Shown here piece by piece: positions 37,519-45,924 of a DNA stretch of 64,000 nt (position 1 is the first letter of the stretch; the number at the start of each line of letters is the position of its first letter). The translations under genes and the position numbers were made by a program. Below the pieces are notes generated by a model, which saw only the letters and a program-made list of their open reading frames with translations, ran no database searches and was not told where the DNA came from. The stretch is from Methylobacterium sp. NMS14P. Lineage in GTDB: Bacteria > Pseudomonadota > Alphaproteobacteria > Rhizobiales > Beijerinckiaceae. The stretch lies in assembly GCF_028583545.1 (NCBI RefSeq), contig NZ_CP087106.1, forward strand, positions 2,114,501 through 2,178,500, in the 5' to 3' direction.

Positions 37519-39564
37519 TCACGGCAGCAGCGCGAAGACGACGGGGCCGGCCGGCCCGTCCGGCCCGGCCGTGACCTGCTCCGGCCGGGCTCCGGCCTGG
37601 AGGAGATACTCCACCACCGCCTGGGCGCGCAGGCGCGGCAGGTCGACCGGCGGCTCGTCGGGGGCCTCGGTGGGCTTCTTCGCCGCCGCCTTGCCGGGCG
37701 CGGCCGGCTCCTTCCTGGCCGGACTCGCCTTGCCTCGATCCTTGGCCGCGTCCTTCGCCGCATCCTTGGCCGCGTCCTTCGCCGCATCCTTGGCCGCGTG
37801 CGTCGCGGCTTCCTTGGCTGCCGGGGCCGGATGCGCGGGGGGCGCCGGCTTGGCAGGGGCCTCCGGCTTGGCGGCGTCGGCGACCCGGGTCGGCTCGGCG
37901 GTCGCGCCCTCCCCCGGTGCCGGTCCGGCGGCCGGGGTCGCGGGCGGCTTCGCCGGGTCGGCGGGGCCCGAGACCGCGACGCGCAGCGACGGGCACGTCT
38001 TCGCCAGGGCGGCGAGGGCGTCGAGGGTCGGGTAGAAGGCGGGTGTCAGCACGGCGCCGCCCGCGGGGAAGCGCAGATCCGCCCCCGCCAGGGCGGCGGA
38101 GGCGTCGGCGCGGCAGGTGGCGGGATCGCGCCGCTCCGCCGCGTCCCGGGCCGTGACGCTGGCCTGCCCGATCCAGCCGGGGGGCAGGACCTCGGCGAGC
38201 CGGTCGGGCGCGCGCGCGGCGCCCTCCCGGTAGAGGCTCTCGCCCGTCAGCGTCAGGGCGCGGTCCGAGACCGCGACGGTCCCGTCCGCGAGGTTCGTCA
38301 CCAGCGGGGCGGCGGCGGCCAGCGCGTCCCCGAGATCCGGCGGGGCGCCGTCGGCGAGGCGGGTGCGGTCGATGACCGGCTCCCGGAACAGGCGCGGGCG
38401 CAGCGCGGCGAGCACCCGCTCCCGGGTCGCCGCGTCCGGCAGGTGGCCGGTGAGGGTCACGGCGTCGGCGGTCCGGCGGATCGCCACCCGGTAGGGCGAG
38501 AGCGGCCGCGCCGTGAGCGCCACCCGCCCGGCCGCCACGCCGGCGGGTCGGCCGTCGCGCATCAGCGCCTCGGCGTCGGGGAGCGCCTGCCCGTCAATGG
38601 CGTCGCCGGTCACCGAGACCGCCCCGTCCTGGAACACGACCTGCCCGGACTGGATCAGCTCGGCGAGCCTGAACGCGAAGGCGATGAGGGTCTTCGGGTC
38701 GATCGCCGGGTCGAGCCCCCGGGCGGCCAGGAGCCGGTCCTCCACGGTGCCGCCCGCGGCGGCCTCCGTGGCGGCGCGCAGGGCGGCCTCGCGGTCGGCC
38801 GCCGAGGGGGCGAAGCCGTCGAGGACGAGGCCCCGGACCGATTTCTCCACGGCGAACCGGTACGCGGCCACCCTGGGCGGCAGGATCTCGACCCGCCCGA
38901 CGCTGAACCCCTCCGGCGGGTTCGACAGGGCCGCCCGCAGCGCCTCGTAGGCCGGCACGTCGAGCGCCTCGCCCGACAGGCTGAGCACGGTGTCGCTGAG
39001 CGCCGCCCGCCCGCCCCTGGCGAGGCCGGAGAGCCGGGCGGCCAGGAACGCGGCCGCGCCGGCGAAATCCGGCGGCGCGCCCCGGGCGGCCCGGGCGGTG
39101 TCGTCGAGGCCGGTGCCGGGATCGAGGGCGCCGGTGATCCGCGCCTCCAGGGCCCGCCGGCCGATCTCCACCGGGCGGCTGCCTTCGAGGGCGATCCGGT
39201 TCTGACCCGTGCGGATCGCCGCCCACTGGAACGGCGCGGCGGTCTCCACGATGCCGAGCTCGGAGACGATGCGGCGCGGGCCGTCGAGGGCCGCGAGGCG
39301 GGACAGCGCGGTGGCGCGTTCGGCGACGTCCGGCGCCTCGCCGGCGGCCACGAGGTCGCGCCCGCTGGCCTCCAGGCGCAGCCACGGCTCGCCGGTGGCG
39401 GTGGCCGTGCCGGCGGCGATCGCCGCGCCCTCCGCCGCGAGCCCGTCGGCGATCCGCGGGGCGGCGTAGAGGGTCGCGCTCGCCCAGATCAGCGCGAGGG
39501 CCGGCAGGCCGGCGAGCCAGCCGGCGCTGCGCAGGCCTTGGGCGAGGGTTTCGGGCAACGGCAC
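37519..39564 (-). CDS. BON/OmpA-like envelope protein with OmpA domain split by a low-complexity repeat
   Basis: A 681-residue protein. One membrane helix is at about residues 16-36. Three related segments (about 95-230, 235-360 and 365-495) carry BON-like strands, for example ALTLTGESL and AVTLTGHLPDA. The C-terminus starts like an OmpA/MotB domain (LRFPAGGAVLTPAFYPTLDALA...CPSLRVAVSGPAD) and ends like one (LPRLRAQAVVEYLLQAGA). About 110 Pro/Ala/Lys-rich residues, including a KDAA tandem repeat, are inserted between the two halves. The usual GHTD is GPAD, but the Asp and Arg thought to bind peptidoglycan are kept. Start is GTG at 39562-39564. Confidence 0.72.
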   Translation of the reverse strand: MPLPETLAQGLRSAGWLAGLPALALIWASATLYAAPRIADGLAAEGAAIAAGTATATGEPWLRLEASGRDLVAAGEAPDVAERATALSRLAALDGPRRIVSELGIVETAAPFQWAAIRTGQNRIALEGSRPVEIGRRALEARITGALDPGTGLDDTARAARGAPPDFAGAAAFLAARLSGLARGGRAALSDTVLSLSGEALDVPAYEALRAALSNPPEGFSVGRVEILPPRVAAYRFAVEKSVRGLVLDGFAPSAADREAALRAATEAAAGGTVEDRLLAARGLDPAIDPKTLIAFAFRLAELIQSGQVVFQDGAVSVTGDAIDGQALPDAEALMRDGRPAGVAAGRVALTARPLSPYRVAIRRTADAVTLTGHLPDAATRERVLAALRPRLFREPVIDRTRLADGAPPDLGDALAAAAPLVTNLADGTVAVSDRALTLTGESLYREGAARAPDRLAEVLPPGWIGQASVTARDAAERRDPATCRADASAALAGADLRFPAGGAVLTPAFYPTLDALAALAKTCPSLRVAVSGPADPAKPPATPAAGPAPGEGATAEPTRVADAAKPEAPAKPAPPAHPAPAAKEAATHAAKDAAKDAAKDAAKDAAKDRGKASPARKEPAAPGKAAAKKPTEAPDEPPVDLPRLRAQAVVEYLLQAGARPEQVTAGPDGPAGPVVFALLP
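37738..37820. repeat. 12/24-bp tandem repeat inside the BON/OmpA-like gene
   Basis: Alternating 12-bp units TCCTTGGCCGCG and TCCTTCGCCGCA, repeated about three times and then decaying. They encode AKDA-AKDA on the minus strand. The period keeps the frame. Confidence 0.9.
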
Positions 39565-39590
39565 GGTCGCAGGTTCGGGCGCAGGTCGGG

Positions 39591-39626
39591 ACGCGGGTCA
39601 GGACGCGGGTCAGGACGCGGGTCGGG
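39591..39626. repeat. Three tandem 12-bp units upstream of the BON/OmpA-like gene
   Basis: ACGCGGGTCAGG at 39591-39602 and 39603-39614, and ACGCGGGTCGGG at 39615-39626, with a partial copy at 39581-39590. They lie 26 bases upstream of the start codon of the minus-strand gene, within its leader or promoter. Confidence 0.88.
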
Positions 39627-39805
39627 CAGATCCTGTGCCGAGAGCACACCGCCTTTCCGGCAGCATGAAGGCCGGCGGCCTCCTTTCTCCCACCCGACGG
39701 CGCCGCGCCGCGTCCCTGCGCCGCCGGAACCGGTCGGACGCCCTCCGGTTTCCGAGCCATACCGTGTCCCGGCCCTCGCCGCCGTCCCCGCCTGTGGAGC
39801 GTGCC

Positions 39806-40828
39806 ATGCGGTCCATCCTCGCTGCCGCCCTGCTGCTGGCGATCGCCGTCCCGGCCGGGGCGCAGAGCCTGTCGGCCACCGCGACGGTTCCGAGTTCGGC
39901 CGCGCTGGAGCCGATCACCCCCATCGCCAATCCCGGCCAGCTCAGCCTGGGCGGCAGTTCCACCACCGGGCCCTTCCCGACCGTCTCGGCGCAGACCGGC
40001 GGCCTCGTGAATGCCGGCCAGCTGAGCTTCGGCGGCGGCGGGGGCGGAGGCGGCGGCCGCATCGGCGCGTCGGCCGGCGCCTCGGCCGGGACGACGCTCG
40101 GCACCACGACCGCCGGTTCGGGCGGCGCGGGCCAGCTCGGCGGCCTGGGATCCACCGCGACCGGCGGTGCCGGCGTCACCGGCACGACCCTCGGGACCGG
40201 CGGGACGATCGGCGCCACCGGGGTCCGCAGCGGTCTCAGCGGTGCGTCCCGCACGGGACCGGGCTCGAGCACGGGGAGCCTCCTGACGTCGACCCTCGGC
40301 ACGGGCGGGCTCGGGGGCGGGACGGGCCTCGCCTCCGGCCTAGGCACCGGTGTCACGGGCGCCGGAACCGGTATCGGCGCAGGTGTCGGAACAGGTGTCG
40401 GAACAGGCCTGAACGCCGCCGGGACCCTCGGATCCTCGCTCGCGACGGGCTCGACCGGCGTCGCCGGGTCGACCGGTGCCGGCAGCGGCGTGGCCAACGC
40501 GTCGGGCATCGGCGCGACGGGCACCACCCTGTCCACCGGCGGGCTGTTCGGGCTGTTCGGACTTCTCGGGCTCGGGACCGGAACGGCCGCCAGCGGGACC
40601 GCGGCCGTGACGGCATCCGGGGCGGTCGGCACCGGCACGGGCGGCGCCGGGATCGCCGGGACGCCCGGGCTGCCCGCGGACGACTCCGCCCAGGCGGCCC
40701 GCACCCTGCCGACCGGCGGCGGGGCGATCGGCGGTGCCGGCATCGGCGGCGCGGCGGCCGCGCCGATCCGGACCGGCGACCTCTGCGGCGGGCCCTTCGC
40801 CGAAGCCTGCCTCGGCCAGGGGTTCTGA
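39806..40828 (+). CDS. Exported Gly/Thr/Ala-rich repetitive protein
   Basis: A 340-residue protein with a clean signal peptide (residues 1-19, AGA before QSL). The mature part is extremely rich in Gly, Thr, Ser and Ala, with a run of nine Gly at about residue 76 and short degenerate repeats such as GTGV, GLGTG and TTLGTG. Only the last 40 residues are more complex, with two Cys in LCGGPFAEACLGQGF. Such composition is typical of structural or matrix proteins, but no family is recognised. The opposite strand is also open over 424 codons as a Pro-rich frame; the signal peptide favours the plus strand. Confidence 0.6.
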   Translation: MRSILAAALLLAIAVPAGAQSLSATATVPSSAALEPITPIANPGQLSLGGSSTTGPFPTVSAQTGGLVNAGQLSFGGGGGGGGGRIGASAGASAGTTLGTTTAGSGGAGQLGGLGSTATGGAGVTGTTLGTGGTIGATGVRSGLSGASRTGPGSSTGSLLTSTLGTGGLGGGTGLASGLGTGVTGAGTGIGAGVGTGVGTGLNAAGTLGSSLATGSTGVAGSTGAGSGVANASGIGATGTTLSTGGLFGLFGLLGLGTGTAASGTAAVTASGAVGTGTGGAGIAGTPGLPADDSAQAARTLPTGGGAIGGAGIGGAAAAPIRTGDLCGGPFAEACLGQGF

Positions 40829-40907
40829 GCGGCCTCCGGGCCCGGAACCGGGCCGAACCGCTGCCGTTGCTTCTGTGCCGGCACCTCGGCCGGGACAGGA
40901 GACAGAG

Positions 40908-41156
40908 ATGAACGTCATGCTGGGCCGCGTCTCACTCGCGGCCGCTCTCGTTATCGGCGTCTCGGGCGCTGCCCTGGCGCGCGATGCCGGGTCCAAGGGC
41001 CACGGTGCCAGGAGCGCGGCGGGCCTGCACGGGATCGGCTTCAACGAGCCGAAGTTCCGCTCGGACCTGCGCACCGGCAAAGAGCAGCCCTATACGTGGC
41101 CGGTGAGCGACCGCTATCGCCCGGTCTCGCAGCCCTTCTACGGTCGGGCCTACTGA
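40908..41156 (+). CDS. Small exported protein
   Basis: An 82-residue protein with signal peptide MNVMLGRVSLAAALVIGV to ALA, then a basic, Tyr-containing mature part (EPKFRSDLRTGKEQPYTWPVSDRYRP). SD-like AGGAGACAGAG precedes the ATG. No family recognised; it follows the Gly-rich gene by about 80 bases. Confidence 0.6.
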   Translation: MNVMLGRVSLAAALVIGVSGAALARDAGSKGHGARSAAGLHGIGFNEPKFRSDLRTGKEQPYTWPVSDRYRPVSQPFYGRAY

Positions 41157-41319
41157 GCCGCCCGGCGCACGCTCCGCCGAATGGATGAGTGGCGGCGCCC
41201 CGCTCCGCCGCGCACAACCGAGGCCGGCCCCGCTCCCGTCATCGGGACGGGGGCCGATCGGGCAATGGCCCAGAGGCACGGGGTCCGTGGCGTGCCGGCT
41301 CCCGAGGCAGGAGAGTGTG

Positions 41320-41670
41320 ATGCATCCGCTGAACCGGCGCGTCGTCGCGGCCCCGGTCCTCGCGCTCCTGGTCGCCGCGCCCCTGCCGGGTCGGGCAGGC
41401 GAGTTCGCGCAGGCGCCGCCGGCGCCGGGCATGGCCCTGGCCCTGCCCGATCCCGGCATGGCCAACGGGGCGCCCGCCCCGACGGCGGCGCCGCCTCCCG
41501 CCCCGGCCGCGGAGGTGCCCGCCCCGGTCAAGGCCGTGTCTGTTCCGGCGGTCGAGCGCCGCTTCCGGGCCCTGGGCAGCGGATTCTCGTCGATCGACGG
41601 ACAGCTGCCGAACCAGCGCACCGGCCAGCGGCATCAGCACGTCGTCCGCGACATCTGCATCGGCTGCTGA
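41320..41670 (+). CDS. Small exported Pro/Ala-rich protein
   Basis: A 116-residue protein. The signal peptide ends about residue 26 (GRA). A Pro/Ala region follows, then a polar C-terminus ending HVVRDICIGC with two Cys. GGCAGGAGAG precedes the start. No family recognised. Confidence 0.55.
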   Translation: MHPLNRRVVAAPVLALLVAAPLPGRAGEFAQAPPAPGMALALPDPGMANGAPAPTAAPPPAPAAEVPAPVKAVSVPAVERRFRALGSGFSSIDGQLPNQRTGQRHQHVVRDICIGC

Positions 41671-41697
41671 TCCGCTCCGCCCGCGGCGCGGCGCCGG

Positions 41698-41925
41698 CTA
41701 GTGCGGTGCCCGCGATCGGGAATTCGCCTGGATCCAGCGCGGCGAGAGGATGTCGCCGGCCTCGGTGATGATCCAGGGCTGGGCCTCGCCGGACTCGATC
41801 GCCGCGATCGCGACGGCGAGAGCCTCGCGCAGGGTCGCGAAGGGCCGCCCCTCCGCGGCGTGGCCGGGCGCACCCTTGGGCCAGATGGTCAGCTCGGCTC
41901 GTCTGTCGAGGTCGGAGGGCGTCAT
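41698..41925 (-). CDS. Small conserved-looking cytoplasmic protein
   Basis: A 75-residue protein with a helix ATLREALAVAIAAIESGEAQ followed by PWIITEAGDILSPRWI, which looks like a compact alpha/beta fold. No signal or membrane segment. It converges on the gene ending at 41670. Function unknown. Confidence 0.55.
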   Translation of the reverse strand: MTPSDLDRRAELTIWPKGAPGHAAEGRPFATLREALAVAIAAIESGEAQPWIITEAGDILSPRWIQANSRSRAPH

Positions 41926-42351
41926 CGGCGCTCTCGTGGTGCTTCGCAGGATGCTTGCGCGGGATAGGCGATTTTCTAGCGTGCCTGTGTGACGCGGATC
42001 TGGCGCTGAGGCCTCTGATTCGTGTCGCGGGCCGCGACGCCAACAATGCTCACGCTCGCCCGACGGTTTCGATCGATCCGGGGATGGCGCGCCAAAAACA
42101 AATGACGCGCTCCTCAAGTTTGATTTGAGAACGCGCCGGTGGAAGTTTAGTTCATTTGCATCGAATGCATGGCGCGCGCGATCCGTGCCTGAATTCACGG
42201 CTGAGAATTCCCCGGAAACACTGCAATACCGTGCCGTCATGGCGATATGGTGCAATGCGCAAATTGCATGCCGCGCCGCACAAATCCGTGGTCTCCTGCG
42301 CTGGTCGATCGCATCCCGCGGTCGACGCCGCGATCGAACCGGAGACGCACC
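41926..42351. other. AT-richer divergent intergenic region
   Basis: About 425 bases between divergent small genes, with no gene seen. The part from 42100 to 42260 is clearly less GC-rich than its surroundings (AAGTTTGATTTGAG, AGTTTAGTTCATTTGC, GCAAATTGC) and contains GAATTC...GAATTCC and ATTTGCAT...ATGCAT repeats. It may be regulatory, or foreign DNA. Confidence 0.45.
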
Positions 42352-42603
42352 ATGCGCACGATCCTTATCCTCGCGTCGGCCGCGCTCACCTCGGCGGCCT
42401 TCACGGGTCTCTCCGCCGCCGACGACCGCCTGCACCTGACGCCGCCGCTCTATCGCGATCAGGCCCGGCCCGCCCAGCAGATCCGCGCGATCCACGATCT
42501 GACCACCACGCCCCAGCCCGTCGCCGCGCCGGCGACCGTCAACGGGACGGTCTCGTCCCTCGGCCGACCGATGGTCCAGGCGTCCGTCGAGGCCGGCCGC
42601 TGA
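42352..42603 (+). CDS. Small exported protein
   Basis: An 83-residue protein with a signal peptide (residues 1-23, LSAAD) and a short polar mature part. ACCGGAGA precedes the ATG. An 11-bp stem-loop follows the stop codon. No family recognised. Confidence 0.55.
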   Translation: MRTILILASAALTSAAFTGLSAADDRLHLTPPLYRDQARPAQQIRAIHDLTTTPQPVAAPATVNGTVSSLGRPMVQASVEAGR

Positions 42604-42610
42604 GCCCGCT

Positions 42611-42648
42611 GCCGGGGACGGCGCGCCTCGAGCGGCTCCGTCCCCGGC
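42611..42648. terminator. Bidirectional stem-loop between convergent genes
   Basis: GCCGGGGACGG at 42611-42621 pairs perfectly with CCGTCCCCGGC at 42638-42648 across a 16-base loop. It lies 8 bases after one stop codon and 7 bases after the other, as expected for a shared terminator, although no T-tract is present. Confidence 0.7.
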
Positions 42649-42654
42649 CACGGC

Positions 42655-42897
42655 TCAGACGATGTGCAACTCCTGCGCGGCCACCGATGGTGCCACGCCG
42701 CGACGGATCAGCCGCCGCGTCCGCGCCCGCTGATCGAGCTCGGTGCTGAGGGCGGTCCCCGCCGCGCGATACCCCTCGAACCACAGATCCGCCCACGCGT
42801 ACTGCGCCGCCAACACGAGCAGGACGGCGTTCTCGGCCTGTCTCAGGCCCAGCCGCAGGCTCTCATCCGCCAGGCGGCCAACCTCCCCGTACATCAT
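42655..42897 (-). CDS. Small helical protein downstream of the phasin gene
   Basis: An 80-residue helical protein (MMYGEVGRLADESLRLGLRQ, then LVLAAQYAWADLWFEGYRAAG). The amphipathic pattern resembles short phasin-like proteins, and the phasin gene lies 82 bases upstream on the same strand. The start could be further upstream, as the frame stays open. Function not known. Confidence 0.5.
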   Translation of the reverse strand: MMYGEVGRLADESLRLGLRQAENAVLLVLAAQYAWADLWFEGYRAAGTALSTELDQRARTRRLIRRGVAPSVAAQELHIV

Positions 42898-42979
42898 CTC
42901 CAACTCCGCGTCCGAACACGGCCGGCAGTGCCGCGAAGGGCCGCCGGCCACTCGCCCTGAAGCCGCTCGGCGGTTCCGG

Positions 42980-43468
42980 TCAGTGCGACGCCGCCCCGGC
43001 GGCCTCGTGAGCCGCGACCGCCGCCTCCCGGGCCGCATCCTGCCCCTGCTCCAGGGGCGTGCGGGCCGCGTCGGCGCCCCGCTGCAGAGCGGCGCCGGCG
43101 CGCTCGGCTCCCTGCTGGAACGCGCTCTGGGCCAGGCTGCCGACCTCCTGGGCCTGCGCCTGCAGGGCCGCGAGGCGCTCGCGGGCGTACTCGGCCTGGA
43201 GCGCGGTCGCCTCCGAGTGCGATCTGGCCGCCGCGAGCTTCCGCGCGTGATCCAGACCGGCGCGGATGTTCTGCTCCGCGTGCTCCAGGCTGCGGGCGTA
43301 CGGGGCCTGCGCGTTGGTGCGGGCGAGATCGGCGGTCCCGTGCACCGTGTCGGAGGCGCACCGCGCCGCTCCGATGAAGCTTTCGAAGGCCTCGCGGGCC
43401 TGCGCGACGCTGGTCTCGGCGCGGTCGCGGATCTGGTTCGGGACCTCGCAGCTCGACATCTGTGCCAT
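42980..43468 (-). CDS. Phasin family protein
   Basis: A 162-residue, wholly helical protein. Residues 10-120 match the phasin domain (AREAFESFIGAA, EHAEQNIRAGLDHARKLAAA, QAEYARERLAALQAQAQEVGSL). The C-terminus is Ala/Gln-rich. Phasins coat polyhydroxybutyrate granules, which methylobacteria store. No pha synthesis genes are in the window. Start ATG 43466-43468. Confidence 0.75.
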   Translation of the reverse strand: MAQMSSCEVPNQIRDRAETSVAQAREAFESFIGAARCASDTVHGTADLARTNAQAPYARSLEHAEQNIRAGLDHARKLAAARSHSEATALQAEYARERLAALQAQAQEVGSLAQSAFQQGAERAGAALQRGADAARTPLEQGQDAAREAAVAAHEAAGAASH

Positions 43469-43567
43469 GAGCGGTCTCCTGTCGGCCGCCATCCGGGTGC
43501 GGCCGGCCCGTTTGTGCATCGCACACGTGACGGCGTCCAGGGATCGCCCGCGTGCCGGCGCGACCGG

Positions 43568-43756
43568 TCAGATCTCGGTCTCGCGCCGGACGACCGCCTC
43601 TTCCCCGCTGCCCTTCTGCGCGAGGCCGACCTCGGGATCGTCGGTCGGGAGCGTGGCCGGTGCCGCCCTCTCGCGGCGCTCCGCCGGGACCGTATCCGCC
43701 TCGCGCGGATCCGGATCGAGGCTCGTCGGGGCTGCGGTCTCGCGCGCGCTCGTCAT
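43568..43756 (-). CDS. Small acidic, probably disordered protein
   Basis: A 62-residue protein, rich in Glu, Asp, Ala and Pro, with no hydrophobic core. ATG at 43754-43756 is preceded (in its sense) by GGGAGAGACCGC. No family recognised; could be spurious. Confidence 0.4.
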   Translation of the reverse strand: MTSARETAAPTSLDPDPREADTVPAERRERAAPATLPTDDPEVGLAQKGSGEEAVVRRETEI

Positions 43757-43880
43757 GCGGTCTCTCCCTGCCTGCAGCCAACGCGACGGCGCGGGTACGG
43801 GTCCCGGGGCTCCGTCACGATGGCGGGAGGCGCGTTTCGGATCGCGGCTCTATATGGGAGGCGCGAGCAGGGAGAGTGGT

Positions 43881-44072
43881 GTGTTCACCGTCAAGGGGAT
43901 TGATCCGTCCGGGCGCGTCATGACGTTCGCCTGCGGGACGGACGAGCAGGCGATGGAGAAGACCTGGGAGCTGGCCCGGCGCGGCTTCCGCGAGATCACG
44001 GTCGCCGATCCGAAGGGCAAGGAGCTGTCCGCGGCCGCCTTCGAGCGCTCGCTCAACATCGACTGGGAGTGA
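43881..44072 (+). CDS. Small conserved-looking protein
   Basis: A 63-residue protein from GTG 43881, which has a good SD (GGGAGAG). It reads FTVKGIDPSGRVMTFACG, then a helix DEQAMEKTWELARRGF and REITVADPKGKEL, a beta-beta-alpha-beta pattern of a small fold. An in-frame ATG at 43854 is an alternative. Function unknown. Confidence 0.6.
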   Translation: MFTVKGIDPSGRVMTFACGTDEQAMEKTWELARRGFREITVADPKGKELSAAAFERSLNIDWE

Positions 44073-44158
44073 CGCGCGCCCGGCCGGCAACGCCGCCGCC
44101 CCGGTCTGTCGGTGAGCGTGGTCGTGCCGAGCGCCGGATGATCCGCCGGAGGCGCCCG

Positions 44159-44458
44159 TCAGCTCGGTTCGAGTTCGCGCCAGAGAGTCACGCGGCCCGA
44201 CCGCGCCGTTTCGGGGATGTCGGTCGTGGCGCCGATCTCCTCCGCCTTCCGCCAGATCGCGCGGCAGACGAGGATCTCGCTGCTCGCGTCGATGCTGAGG
44301 ATGAAGCTGTCCGGCACGATCTCGGCATCCGGAAGCGCGACCCGCACGCCGCCGGCGGACCGGTCGTAGACGATGCAGGGCAAGCTTCGATGCTCGTCGA
44401 CCGAGATGCTGCCGGTCTCGTTGAGAAGCGTGCGTGGAGCGCTGCGTCGTTCGAACAT
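44159..44458 (-). CDS. PilZ-domain protein
   Basis: A 99-residue single-domain protein. The two parts of the c-di-GMP-binding signature are present: RRSAPR near the N-terminus and DRSAGGVRVAL (D-x-S-x-x-G) about 28 residues later. It can sense the c-di-GMP made by PleD or by the PAS-GGDEF protein also in this window, but its target is unknown. Start ATG 44456-44458. Confidence 0.88.
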   Translation of the reverse strand: MFERRSAPRTLLNETGSISVDEHRSLPCIVYDRSAGGVRVALPDAEIVPDSFILSIDASSEILVCRAIWRKAEEIGATTDIPETARSGRVTLWRELEPS

Positions 44459-44700
44459 CACCGCCTCGAGAACCTCTGCCCGACAGGATCGGTCACCCGG
44501 GTTCAAGCGGGGTTTGCGAAATGCCTCGAATTGTCGGGATGCCCGCGTCCCTGTGAATTCTGCGCTCTTTATGCGGGTTCGGCCGAGTACCGGATGCGCA
44601 GAGCTTCGCCGCCCGCCGAGCGGCGGGGGCAGCGAATCCGAGGAACCGGGGCGGCCTCGGTCGGGTCGCCCGGCGGCTCGAGGCCTGCCCCAGGATCGAC
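44459..44700. other. Region between two minus-strand small genes
   Basis: About 240 bases with no gene seen. A compact hairpin CCCGCCGAGCGGCGGG lies near 44609-44626, after the end of the small membrane protein gene, and may terminate it. AT content rises around 44540-44580. Confidence 0.4.
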
Positions 44701-44883
44701 CTACCCGGTCACGACCTCGACGAGGGTGGTGAGGAAGCCCAGCGCGACCGCGCCGATGCCGCCCATGAAGGCGGCGTCCCACCCGGCGAACTCCCGCGAC
44801 TGGGGTGCGCGCAGGAAGGCGAACAGTGTGACCGCGGCCCCGCAGATGACGAGAGCGAGGGCCAGGAGAATCGGACGAGACAT
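44701..44883 (-). CDS. Two-helix membrane microprotein
   Basis: A 60-residue protein with helices at about residues 4-22 (ILLALALVICGAAVTLF) and 38-58 (FMGGIGAVALGFLTTLVEVV). ATG at 44881-44883. No family recognised. Confidence 0.6.
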   Translation of the reverse strand: MSRPILLALALVICGAAVTLFAFLRAPQSREFAGWDAAFMGGIGAVALGFLTTLVEVVTG

Positions 44884-45168
44884 GGCGTTTCCCTATGCGC
44901 CGGTCTCGCGGCCCTTGAGGGCTCTTGTAAACGGACGAGTGCGACCGGCTTGATCTGTTCAGGCTCTTCCGTCGTCAAAACATGACAGACGAAGACGCGG
45001 TGAACAAGACGCTCATCTGTTCTGCACTGCGGAACATCCGCCGCAAGGCCGCCTTCGTCCGATCTGGACGCGGGACTCGCGGCACGCGCGCCGCCGGAGT
45101 CGCCATTCTCGAGGGATGCCGGCCGACTGAACCGCCCGGACCGGCCCGGGAGACGGGATCCGACGGGA

Positions 45169-45552
45169 TCAGTCGATGAAGACCCGGACGCCGTCCGTGT
45201 TCAGGATGTCGCGCTGGTCGGCGCACCACTGCTCCGCTCCGACCGCGGCGATCTCGTCCGCGACCCGCCGGCCCTCCTCGGCGATGGCGTTCCGGGCTCG
45301 CGGGTGGCCGAGGGACACGTCGAGGGCTCGGCGCACCGTGCGGGACAGACCCTCGGAAACCGTGTCGTCGATGGTGTAGAGCTTGCGGCAGTACAGGACG
45401 ATACCGGCCTGCGCGCCGACGATCCGCACGAGCCCCTGAATCGTCTCGGTGCGCTTGGTGTCGTCCGTCTCCTCGGCAGCGCGGGCCGCGCCCGGCAGGA
45501 CGGCCGTGGCCAGGAGGGCGGCGAGCAGCAGAGCGCGAGTCATCCGGGGCAT
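45169..45552 (-). CDS. Exported protein of unknown function
   Basis: A 127-residue protein with a signal peptide (residues 1-25, AARA) and a helical mature part with two Cys (LYCRKL and QWCADQ) that could form a disulfide. An in-frame ATG three codons later is an alternative start. Ends 117 bases from the next gene on the same strand side. No family recognised. Confidence 0.65.
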   Translation of the reverse strand: MPRMTRALLLAALLATAVLPGAARAAEETDDTKRTETIQGLVRIVGAQAGIVLYCRKLYTIDDTVSEGLSRTVRRALDVSLGHPRARNAIAEEGRRVADEIAAVGAEQWCADQRDILNTDGVRVFID

Positions 45553-45666
45553 TCCTTCGGTCCGAGGCTGGACCCGACTCTGGAACGCCGCACCGGGCGG
45601 ACCGTGCCACCCCTCACCGCAGCGCGCGGGGCCGGCCTCGCGGGCGCGCCCGTCAGCTCCGGTCGG

Positions 45667-45924
45667 TCACTTCCGGGCGGCCATCAGGTCGTGGGTCAGG
45701 ACGGTCAGCTTGCCGATCAGGTTGCTGATATCGGAGCCCTTGCAGGACCATTGCGTGCCGATCGCCTCGCCGTCCGCCGAGACGGAGACCACCGCCACCG
45801 AGCGCAGCCGGCCCTCGCGGGCCAGTGCCAGCTGGTCCTGCAACACGGCGATGATCGACGCGGTGTCCTCGTCCACGACCGCGGGCGCGATATGCGCCGG
45901 GAACGGCACGACCGAACTCGTCAT
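45667..45924 (-). CDS. Small cytoplasmic protein downstream of mucR
   Basis: An 85-residue protein (MTSSVVPFPAHIAP...). The core SIIAVLQDQLALAREGRLRSVAVVSVSADGEAIGTQWSC looks like a helix followed by strands. ATG 45922-45924 is preceded in sense by GCGAGAGC; an ATG six codons earlier is also in frame. It lies on the same strand as mucR, after a strong hairpin. Confidence 0.55.
   Translation of the reverse strand: MTSSVVPFPAHIAPAVVDEDTASIIAVLQDQLALAREGRLRSVAVVSVSADGEAIGTQWSCKGSDISNLIGKLTVLTHDLMAARK

Noticed and set aside
37418..37787. Longer versions of the small membrane protein at 37152 starting upstream
   Set aside because: The upstream part is Arg/Pro-rich and overlaps the 3' end of the BON/OmpA-like gene; the GTG at 37419-37421 directly precedes the first helix.
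39610..40884. A minus-strand Pro/Val-rich frame of 424 codons
   Set aside because: It mirrors the Gly/Thr/Ala-rich plus-strand gene, has no signal peptide or domain, and its Pro/Val ladder is what the complement of Gly/Thr codons gives.
44982..45179. A 65-codon plus-strand frame starting MTDEDAVNKTLICS
   Set aside because: The first 25 codons look plausible, but there is no Shine-Dalgarno, the second half is Arg/Gly/Pro-rich noise, and it overlaps the end of the gene at 45169.
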